A stretch of DNA of 64,000 nt, from the NCBI GenBank assembly GCA_965242495.1, contig OZ251446.1:868001-932000 (forward strand), written 5' to 3'. Both the position numbers and the translations under genes were made by a program. The DNA comes from CBDESN01 sp965242495 (GTDB lineage Bacteria; Pseudomonadota; Alphaproteobacteria; MPNO01). Below the pieces are notes generated by a model. It searched no databases. It saw only the letters and a program-made list of their open reading frames with translations, and was not told the origin of the DNA. Numbering within the stretch: position 1 is the first letter of the stretch; each line of letters begins with the position of its first letter. This document shows, piece by piece, positions 34,724-42,900 of the stretch.

Positions 34724-35471
34724 CGGCGTCGCCCGGTCGGGCGCTCTGCTCGCCCTGGCCGCGGCTCTCGTTTGGGCCTGGACCGGAACCGAGATCGAAC
34801 CGGGGAAGCTCCTGGCCGGCCTGCCGAGGATGGGCGCGTTCCTGGCCCGGATGGTCCCGCCCGACGTGACGATCGCGCGGACCGTGTTCCTGTCGGTGAC
34901 GGAGACGGTGCAGATCGCGCTCCTGGGCACCGCGTTCGGCGCCGCGGCGGCGGCGGTTCTGGGCGCGCTCGGGGCCGTCAACCTGACGCCGCCTTGGGTG
35001 CACCGGCCGGTTCGCTGGCTGCTCGGCGCGCTGCGCGGCGTCCCGGTCATCCTGCTGGCGCTCCTGTTCGTCGCCTCGGTCGGGCTCGGGCCGTTTCCGG
35101 GCGTGCTCGCCGTCGCAGTCCATTCGACCGGCATGCTCGGCAAGTTCTACGCCGAGTCGATCGAGGGCGCGCGGGCCGGCCCGCTCGAAGCCCTGGCCTC
35201 GACCGGAGCCGGCCGCTGGCAGGTGATCCGGTTCGGCATCCTCCCCCAAGCGGCCCCCGACCTCGCGCGGGACACGCTGTTCCGCTTCGAGATGAACCTC
35301 CGCGAATCGCTGGTGCTGGGGCTGGTGGGCGCCGGCGGCGTCGGCTTCTACGTCCAGCTCTACGCCCGGTCGTTCCACTACGACAAGGTAGCGACGCTCA
35401 CCCTGGTCGTGCTCGTCATGGTCGTCGCCGTCGAGCAGTTGAGCGTCTTCGTCCGCGGCCGCCTGCGCTGA
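34695..35471 (+). CDS. PhnE-like ABC transporter permease
   Basis: A 258-residue inner-membrane permease. The PhnE pattern is visible: TVFLSVTETVQIALLGTAFG, RPVRWLLGALRGVPVILLALLF, the EAA-type loop PLEALASTGAGRWQVIRFGILPQ and FRFEMNLRESLVLGLVGAGGVG. One permease gene serves as a homodimer. It is the last gene of the diheme-phnD-phnC-phnE set; the next gene is housekeeping and 91 bp away. Confidence 0.86.
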   Translation: MAASKPGWLDGVARSGALLALAAALVWAWTGTEIEPGKLLAGLPRMGAFLARMVPPDVTIARTVFLSVTETVQIALLGTAFGAAAAAVLGALGAVNLTPPWVHRPVRWLLGALRGVPVILLALLFVASVGLGPFPGVLAVAVHSTGMLGKFYAESIEGARAGPLEALASTGAGRWQVIRFGILPQAAPDLARDTLFRFEMNLRESLVLGLVGAGGVGFYVQLYARSFHYDKVATLTLVVLVMVVAVEQLSVFVRGRLR

Positions 35472-35562
35472 CCCGTCCCGCCGACGGCCTCCGCGCAACC
35501 GCGAAGCGCGGCGCAATCGAGAAGTTCTTGCAAAGTTCCGAAAACGACGCCATGATGCCCGC

Positions 35563-36657
35563 ATGGAAAGCGAGCTCCCGGACCGGCCGCGCAAGGGCAG
35601 AGGCGCCGTCAGCAGCCGCGACGGGCGTTTCGAGCGCTATGTCCGCGTCGCGATCGACGACGGCTGGCCGACGGACCCGGCGGATGAGGACGCGCCCCCG
35701 CTGCGGACCACCGTCGTCCCCGACGCGACGCGGCGCATCATCGCCCGCAACGCCTCGCCCGACCTGCCGTTCGACCGGTCGATCAATCCCTATCGCGGCT
35801 GCGAGCACGGCTGCGTCTACTGCTTCGCCCGGCCGACCCACGCCTATCTCGGCTTTTCCCCCGGGCTCGATTTCGAAAGCCGGCTGCTCTACAAGCCCGA
35901 CGCGGCGGCGCTGCTCGAACGCGAGCTGCGGCATCCCGCATACGAGTGCGGCGTCATCGCGATGGGGACCAACACCGATCCCTACCAGCCGATCGAGCGC
36001 GAACACGGCGTCACGCGGAGCATCCTCGAAGTTCTGGCGCGCTTCGATCACCCGGTCGGGATCGTCACCAAATCCACCCTGGTGCTGCGCGACCTCGACG
36101 TCCTGGCGCCGATGGCGGCGCGGGGGCTGGCGCAGGTCTGCGTTTCGGTGACGACGCTCGACCGCGATCTCGCACGGCGGCTGGAGCCGCGCGCCGCGAC
36201 GCCGCCGCGCCGCATCGAGACCATCCGCAGGCTGAGCGAGGCCGGGATACCGACCGGCGTGATGGCCGCGCCGATGATCCCGGCCCTCAACGACGCCGAG
36301 CTCGAAGCCATCCTCGACGCGGCCCACGCGGCCGGGGCGCGGAGCGCAGGCTATATCCTGCTGCGGCTGCCGCTGGAGATAAAGGAACTGTTCCGGGAAT
36401 GGCTCGAGGCCCATACGCCGGGCAAGGCCGGCCGGGTGCTGAGTCTGATCCGGCAGACGCGGGGCGGCGCCATGTACGACCCGACCTTCCGCCGACGGAT
36501 GCGCGGGACCGGACCCTACGCCCAGCTGCTCGAACGCCGCTTCGAACGCGCCTGCCGCCGACTCGGCTTCAACACCGCACGGTTCCGGCTGGATACCAGC
36601 CGCTTCCGCGTCCCACCGGCGCCGGGCGGCCAGCTCGAACTGTTCGGCGGCGGGTAA
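35563..36657 (+). CDS. PA0069-family radical SAM protein
   Basis: A 364-residue radical SAM protein. The [4Fe-4S] cluster motif is C80-x3-C84-x2-C87 in NPYRGCEHGCVYCFARP. The family blocks GVIAMGTNTDPYQPIE and PVGIVTKSTLVLRDLD are present. Its C-terminus ends QLELFGGG. It resembles spore photoproduct lyase relatives, but the reaction is not established. It is 3 bp upstream of rnhB and may be co-transcribed with it, as seen in other Alphaproteobacteria. Confidence 0.88.
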   Translation: MESELPDRPRKGRGAVSSRDGRFERYVRVAIDDGWPTDPADEDAPPLRTTVVPDATRRIIARNASPDLPFDRSINPYRGCEHGCVYCFARPTHAYLGFSPGLDFESRLLYKPDAAALLERELRHPAYECGVIAMGTNTDPYQPIEREHGVTRSILEVLARFDHPVGIVTKSTLVLRDLDVLAPMAARGLAQVCVSVTTLDRDLARRLEPRAATPPRRIETIRRLSEAGIPTGVMAAPMIPALNDAELEAILDAAHAAGARSAGYILLRLPLEIKELFREWLEAHTPGKAGRVLSLIRQTRGGAMYDPTFRRRMRGTGPYAQLLERRFERACRRLGFNTARFRLDTSRFRVPPAPGGQLELFGGG

Positions 36658-36660
36658 GCG

Positions 36661-37314
36661 ATGGCGCGCCGCGGGCCGGACTTCGCGATCGAGCGCGCGG
36701 CGGGCGGGACGGTCGCCGGGATCGACGAGGCGGGGCGCGGGCCGCTCGCCGGGCCGGTCGTCGCGGCCGCGGTGATCCTGGAGCCGGGAGCCGTCGCGGC
36801 CGGCCTGTTCCGGGGTCTCGACGACTCCAAGGCGCTGTCGCCCGTCCGGCGGGAAGAGCTGTTCGACGCGCTCCGGCGCGGCGCGCGCATCGGGCTCGGC
36901 GCGGCGAGCGCGCGCGAGGTCGATGCGCGCGACGTGTTGCGGGCCACGATGCGCGCCATGCAGCGCGCGGTCGCCGCGCTCGGCGTCACGCCGGACCTGG
37001 CGTTGGTGGATGGCGACCGGGCGCCCGAACTCCCCTGCCCCGCCCGGCCGATGATCCGCGGCGACGGGCGGGCGCTCTCGATCGCGGCGGCATCGGTCGC
37101 CGCCAAGGTGACGCGCGACCGGATCATGACCGCCCTCGCCGCGCGCTATCCCGGCTTCGGCTGGGAGCGCAACGCCGGCTACGGCACGGCCGAGCATCGC
37201 CGGGCGCTGCGCCGCCTGGGCGCCACCCCGCACCACCGGTTGAGCTTCGCGCCGCTGGTCAAGATGTTGCGTGAATCTGCCGGACAACCGGAAGATCTTG
37301 TAGTAAGATACTGA
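36661..37314 (+). CDS. rnhB: Ribonuclease HII
   Basis: A 217-residue enzyme that cuts RNA in RNA-DNA hybrids and removes single ribonucleotides. Active-site D22-E23 are in GIDEAGRGPLAGPV; later acidic residues are in LALVDGDRAPEL and VTRDRIM. The C-terminal block GYGTAEHRRALRRLG and PHHRLSFAPL is intact. Length is normal. Lies between the radical SAM gene and ccrM, a common alphaproteobacterial order. Confidence 0.93.
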   Translation: MARRGPDFAIERAAGGTVAGIDEAGRGPLAGPVVAAAVILEPGAVAAGLFRGLDDSKALSPVRREELFDALRRGARIGLGAASAREVDARDVLRATMRAMQRAVAALGVTPDLALVDGDRAPELPCPARPMIRGDGRALSIAAASVAAKVTRDRIMTALAARYPGFGWERNAGYGTAEHRRALRRLGATPHHRLSFAPLVKMLRESAGQPEDLVVRY

Positions 37315-37363
37315 ATCCAATATACTCGTTGACGAGGAATCCCGGCGCCTCCATGGTCGCCGG

Positions 37364-38476
37364 ATGGTGCCGCCCGGGCAGATTCCGCGCGATCGGGTGA
37401 TCGTCGGCGACTGCATCGCCGAGATGGCGAAGCTGCCGGCGCGTTCGGTGGACATGCTGTTCGCCGACCCGCCCTACAACCTGCAGCTGGCGGGCGGCCT
37501 CCGCCGGCCCGACGACAGCCCGGTCGACGGCGTCTCCGCGGCATGGGACAGGTTCGACGACTTCGCCGCCTATGACCGCTTCACCCGGGACTGGCTCGCC
37601 CAGGCCCGGCGCGTCCTCAAGGACGAGGGAACGCTGTGGGTTATCGGCAGCTACCACAACATCTTCCGCGTCGGCGCTACGCTCCAGGATCTCGGCTTCT
37701 GGATTCTCAACGACGTGATCTGGCGCAAGACCAACCCGATGCCCAACTTCCGTGGCAAGCGCTTCACCAACGCGCACGAGACGCTGATCTGGTGCGCCAA
37801 GGACCGCGAGCGGTCGCGCTACCGGTTCAACTACACGGCGATGAAGTCGCTCAACGACGGCGTGCAGATGCGCTCGGACTGGCTTCTGCCCCTGTGCGGC
37901 GGAGCGGAGCGGTTGCGCATCGACGGACGCAAGGCGCACCCGACCCAGAAACCCGAAGCGCTGCTCTACCGGGTGATCCTGGCGTCGACCGGCATGGGCG
38001 ATCTGGTGCTCGACCCGTTCTTCGGCTCGGGCACCACCGGGGCGGTCGCGCGGAAGCTGGCGCGCGGCTGGATCGGGATCGAGGCGGACGCGGGCTACGC
38101 CGCCCTCGCCAAGGCGCGGATCGCCGCGGTCGAGCCGGCGGACGAGCCGTCCTGGCTGGAGACGGAGGAGCCGCGCGCCGCCCGGCGGGTGCCGTTCGGA
38201 GCGCTGATCGAACGCGGTCTGCTGGCCCCGGGCGACAAGCTGTTCGACTTCCGCAAGCGTCACACGGCCCGCATCCGCGCCGACGGCAGCATCATGTCGG
38301 CGCGGCTGCGCGGCTCGATCCACAAGGTCGGGGCGGAGGTCCAGGGACTCCCCGCCTGCAACGGCTGGACGTTCTGGCATTTCGAGAGCAACGGCAAGGC
38401 GGAGCCGCTGGACGCGCTGCGCGCGCGCATCCGCGCCGAGATGAGGCCGTCGCCGGCGGACGACGCCGACGGCTGA
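37364..38476 (+). CDS. ccrM: CcrM-type adenine-N6 DNA methyltransferase (GANTC)
   Basis: A 370-residue beta-class methyltransferase. The catalytic DPPYNLQL motif (35-42) comes before the SAM-binding motif LDPFFGSGTTGAVA, and HPTQKPEALLYRVI lies between them. The C-terminal CcrM extension (FGALIERGLLAPGDKLFD, MSARLRGSIHKVGAEVQGL) is present; it recognises GANTC sites. In Alphaproteobacteria it times cell-cycle transcription. The ATG at 37364 gives the expected N-terminus. It is convergent with mutY, 4 bp apart. Confidence 0.93.
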   Translation: MVPPGQIPRDRVIVGDCIAEMAKLPARSVDMLFADPPYNLQLAGGLRRPDDSPVDGVSAAWDRFDDFAAYDRFTRDWLAQARRVLKDEGTLWVIGSYHNIFRVGATLQDLGFWILNDVIWRKTNPMPNFRGKRFTNAHETLIWCAKDRERSRYRFNYTAMKSLNDGVQMRSDWLLPLCGGAERLRIDGRKAHPTQKPEALLYRVILASTGMGDLVLDPFFGSGTTGAVARKLARGWIGIEADAGYAALAKARIAAVEPADEPSWLETEEPRAARRVPFGALIERGLLAPGDKLFDFRKRHTARIRADGSIMSARLRGSIHKVGAEVQGLPACNGWTFWHFESNGKAEPLDALRARIRAEMRPSPADDADG

Positions 38477-38480
38477 GCGC

Positions 38481-39581
38481 CTACGGCGCGGCCTCGGCGC
38501 GGCCGTGACGAATCGCTTTGACCATGAGGGTGGGCAACGCATGGTCGCCCAGCCGGTCGAGAGGGCACCAGACGCCGCCCATGTCCCCGATGCCCGCGGC
38601 GGCGTCTCCGGCGCGCGCGGCCATCAGGCCGAGTTCGAGCTCGAAATGAGTGAAGCCGTGGCGGACGACGCCGGGCAGCGCGCGCCAGGGCGCGGGAAAC
38701 GGCGCCGCCCGGATCGCGGCGGCGGCGGTCCAGGGCCGCGCCCGCCAGGGCGTGGTCGGGAGTTCCATCATGCCGCCGAGAAGGCCGTTTTCGGGCCGGC
38801 GACGCAACAGCAGAGCGCCGTCGACGCGCTGCGCCCAGAACGCGACCCCGCGGCGCAGCGGGCGATCCGGCTTGGGCGCGCGACGGGGCAGCCGCTCCGG
38901 CGTTCCGGACAGGCGCGCGGCGCAGCAACGCGCCAGCGGGCAGCGGCCGCAGGCGGGCTTGCGCGGCGTGCACAGGGTAGCCCCCAGCTCCATCGTCGCC
39001 TGGGCGAAATCGCCCGGCCGGCGGCGCGGCGCCAGCTCGGCCGCCAGCGCCGCGAGCCGCCGCTTCGCCGCCGGCAATGGCTCGTCCACGCCATGGAGCC
39101 GCGCCATCACGCGCTCGACGTTGCCGTCCACCGGACAGGCGGGCCGGTCGAAGGCGATCGCCGCGATCGCCGCGGCCGTATACGGCCCGACGCCGGGAAG
39201 CGCGCGCAGAGCAGCCTCGTCGGCCGGAAACGCCCCGGCATGTTCGCAGACGACGATGCGCGCGGTCCGGTGCAGGTTCCGCGCCCGCGCGTAGTAGCCG
39301 AGACCCTGCCAAGCGTGAAGCACGTCGTCGAGCGGCGCCGCTGCGAGGTCGCCGACGGTCGGCCAGCGCGCGACGAAGGAGAGGAAATAGGGTATGACGG
39401 CGGCCGCTCTGGTCTGTTGCAGCATCGTTTCGCTGAGCCAGACGCGATAGGGATCGGCCGTCTCGCCCGGCAAAGCGCGCCAGGGCAACGCGCGCCGATG
39501 GCGGTCGTACCAAGCGAGCAGGAGACGCCGACGCACGGCGTCGGACTCGCCATTGTTCGGCGCCTGTACGGGAGCGTTCAC
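38481..39581 (-). CDS. mutY: Adenine DNA glycosylase MutY
   Basis: A 366-residue repair enzyme that removes adenine opposite 8-oxoguanine. The catalytic E51 is in WLSETMLQQT, the helix-hairpin-helix is LPGVGPYTAAAIAAIAF and D152 is in PVDGNVERVMARLHG. The [4Fe-4S] loop cysteines are C204, C211, C214 and C219/C220. The C-terminal NUDIX-like domain that senses 8-oxoG has GLLGGMMELPTTPW and HGFTHFELELGL. I chose a GTG at 39579-39581; the open frame continues upstream, so the start is uncertain by about 27 codons. Confidence 0.9.
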   Translation of the reverse strand: MNAPVQAPNNGESDAVRRRLLLAWYDRHRRALPWRALPGETADPYRVWLSETMLQQTRAAAVIPYFLSFVARWPTVGDLAAAPLDDVLHAWQGLGYYARARNLHRTARIVVCEHAGAFPADEAALRALPGVGPYTAAAIAAIAFDRPACPVDGNVERVMARLHGVDEPLPAAKRRLAALAAELAPRRRPGDFAQATMELGATLCTPRKPACGRCPLARCCAARLSGTPERLPRRAPKPDRPLRRGVAFWAQRVDGALLLRRRPENGLLGGMMELPTTPWRARPWTAAAAIRAAPFPAPWRALPGVVRHGFTHFELELGLMAARAGDAAAGIGDMGGVWCPLDRLGDHALPTLMVKAIRHGRAEAAP

Positions 39582-39904
39582 GCGCCTGCCGGTTGTGTCG
39601 TCGAGCGCCGCGGCATAGATAACACGATGAAGACGGCCGAACACCGGAGCGGCGACCGGCATGGCTGGCCCGCATTCCTCGAACTGGTGGGGCATGAGGA
39701 TTGCGCGGCGTTGCGGGACCGCGGTCCGCCCCCCTGCAAGGGGAAGAGCGTGGACGGACCTTGCGGCGCCCCGTCGCGGGATGAGGCTTGCGAAAAGAGG
39801 CTGTCCTGGTCCATAGTCGAGCCACCGGTGCGATTCGGGCCGGCGCCGCCGGGCGGCGCGGACGGTTCGAGCCGGACGGGTTTTTATCGAGGAAGGTCCC
39901 GAGG
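39582..39904. other. Upstream region of the autotransporter gene
   Basis: About 320 bp between mutY and the autotransporter start. It holds GGAAGG near 39893-39898 as the likely ribosome-binding site. A short match to the 172-bp repeat (TGTCCTGGTCCA near 39810) may be coincidence. I see no gene or clear promoter hexamers. Confidence 0.4.
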
Positions 39905-42900
39905 ATGGCCGGAAGCACTGACCGCATAATCCCCCCCCCCCCCCCCCCCCCCGCCGCATGGGCCCCCGGAATGAAGGCCCGCCTCCTGGAAGCGGCGGGC
40001 GGGAAGCCGGCCATGCCCGTTTCCGGCCTGCTGGGCGCCGCGCTGCTCGCGGCGGCGCTGCTGCTGGCGCCGGGGGAGGCGCGGGCGCTGATAGAATGCG
40101 GGCCGGCAGGCTCGAACACCCTTACCTGCTCGAACGCGGCGTACAACGACGGCATCTACTACCCCGATAGCGCCAAACTCGCCGGCAGCAACCCCACGGT
40201 CAACATCCCGGGCCGCAGCGCCGGGTCGACCACGATCACGGCCGGCTCCTCGCAGGCGGTCGGCATTCACGTCGAGAGCCAAGCCACCCACGGATTCACG
40301 GTCAACGTCGGGGGCTCGACCGGCGGGACCGCCCACGTCGTGAACATCGTCCAGGGGACGAACACGAACACCGACGCCAACCGGAACAACGGCGTCTATC
40401 TGAGGCAGCAGAGCAACCATCGGACGACGACGCTGGACGTGAGAAGCGGGGTGACCATCGGGAGTTCGACCACCCCGATGAAGCAGAACGGCATCTACGT
40501 CGACCTGCGCCCCACTGCCGCCAGCCTGGGCGTGGGCGCCACCGCCGGCACGATCACCAGCGCGGCGACCATCCATGCCGCCAGGCAGGGCATCCGGGTC
40601 AGGCGGGAGACCGGGGGCACCAACGCGGCGACCACCATCACGAACACCGGCGCCATCTTCTCGGGCGTCGGCAACGCCGCCGCCACCGGCAGCTACGTCG
40701 ACCGGCCGCACGGCATCTACCATCTCCAGGGTGGAACCCAGATGACCGGCTCGGTGGTCGTCGTCAACTCGGGCGACATCACGCTGGGGGGCGCCTACAC
40801 CGGCATCCTGCTGAACAAGTGGGGCGCCGGCGTCATGAGCCTCGACAACAGCGGCGACATCGCCGCGGTGGCGGGGCAGACGGCCAGGCAGGGCATCCAG
40901 TTCAACTACAACTACTGGAACAACCGGAGCACCGCCGCCGTCACCCTCACGAACTCGGGCGACATCACGGCGTCCGAGTTCGGCATCCGGCTCAAGAAGC
41001 TCTCCGGCGGCGACGTCGCGCTCACCAACCGCGGCGCCATCACGGTGACGGGCGACGCGGCGACGAACGAGGGGCACGCCATCTATCTGGTGGACAACTT
41101 CATCGTCGGCGATGGAAGAACCTACGCCCAGAGCGGCCACGGCGTCGCCGCCGGCGACGTCACGATCGTCAACGAAGGCGCCCTGCGCTCGAAGAACCAC
41201 GCCCTCTACGTCTTCAGGCCCGCCTCCACGGCGAATGGGGACGACCTCGAACTCACCAACAGCGGCGACGTCGTCTCGGAGGACGGGGACGGCATCCGGC
41301 TCGATTGGGGCGCCGAGGGCGACGTCACGTTCGCGAACGGCGGCACGTCCACGACCAGCGCCAACGTCTCGGGGCGGTGGCACGGTATCTACGTCGGCAA
41401 GGCGGCGCGGATCGATTTCGACCAGACGGCGGGGACGATTACTTCGGGCCGGACGGGCGTCACCCTCCAGGTCACGCGTGAGAGCGCGATGGGCGACACG
41501 CGCAGCGCGGACGGCGACGGGAACCACGTTCCCGCGATCGACGTCGCCTGGACGGGAGGCAACGTCGCGCGCGGGACGGCGACGGACGACCAGGGCCGCT
41601 TCCGGGCGGCGACCGCGGCGCAAGTACTGGCCTTCGACCGGGAGTCGGCGGCCGGGAAGGCCGTCGAGGGGACGCTCCACTACGGCGGGGCGGCGGGCAT
41701 CGAGGCGCACGCCCTGTCCTGGCGCGACGTGGCGGCGCAGGCGGCGAAGGGCGACGACCCGGGCGAGATCGCGAACAACGCGGCGCAGATGAACCTGCTG
41801 TCGACGACGCACGCCGATTCGCGGAGGGCGGCCATCCTGGCGCAGTTCCGGGCGGCGCTCGGCAACGACGAGATCGCGGTCGCGGCGCCGATCCTCACCG
41901 CCATCGGGACCACGGCCACGACCGCCGCGTCGCAACTGACCGACACGCAGATCGTGACGTATCTGAGCACGGACAACGGGGCCACGCGAACCCTGCTGCG
42001 GAACGTCCTGGCGCAGGGCCTCTCGGACGACGAGAAGGCGATCCTGCGGGCGGTGGCGACGAACGACGGCGTGGACGCCGCGCTCACGGCCGCGGGCTTC
42101 TCGGACGACGCCTCGGACCCCAACGACTACTGGAGCCTGGTGAAGGCGCTGCTGGACCGCCACAACCTGGACGACATCCGCGTCAGCATGACGGCCGGCT
42201 CCATCGACTCGCGCGGCGACGGCATCCGCGCCTACTATGCGACGCCGAACGACAACAACGGCGGCATCAGCGTCACCATCGGCGCGGGCGTGACCGTGAC
42301 CGGCGCCAAGGCGGGCGTCCACGTCGCGAACGCGGGCGAGGGCCTGCGCATACGGAAGAGATACGCGCCCAAAGCCATCCGGGAGCTGGCGGGCAACGCG
42401 GCCGCGGGCGAGGACGACCTGATCGCCATCGGGAGCCTCAATGCGGCCGGGGACGCCATCGAGACGCCCTGGCTCAACCAGCTCGTCGAAGTTGCGGGCA
42501 CGGTGACCGGGGGGACGGACGCGGCGGTGCACCTCTCGGGCGGCGGCGCGGTGCTCGTCCTGGAGGGGGGCGAGGTGCTTGCCGGCTCCTCGGGCGTGGG
42601 GATTCTGGTGAACGACCCGGGCCCGGCGCTGGTGCATGTCGGCGGCGAGGTGAAGGGCGGCGCGGGCGGCGACGCGGCGGTGCATCTGACCGGCGGCGGC
42701 AGCGTCATCGTCGGCCCGAACGGGAAGGTGCAGGCCAACGGCGCCGACCACGCCATCCGGGGCGGCGGCGACGCGGCGACCACGCTGACCCTGGCCACCG
42801 ACCGGGTCATCACATACCAGGAGGACGCCGCCGAGGCGAAGAACGCGCGGGTGGAGGGGTCCATCCCGGGCGTCGAAGCCGTCCGTTTCCGCGAGCATCG

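Noticed and set aside
33009..35471. A complete phosphonate (C-P lyase) utilisation cluster
   Set aside because: Only transporter-like genes are present; no phnG-M genes are nearby, and the family binds other ligands too.
39805..39920. A third copy of the 172-bp repeat upstream of the autotransporter
   Set aside because: Only TGTCCTGGTCCA and ATGGCCGGAAGC match, with the wrong spacing; the hairpins and right end are absent.
39931..39952. The 22-C tract as an assembly artefact only
   Set aside because: The count may be wrong by a few bases, but a run this long is unlikely to come from nothing, and it sits exactly in the leader of the surface protein. I keep it as real with uncertain length.
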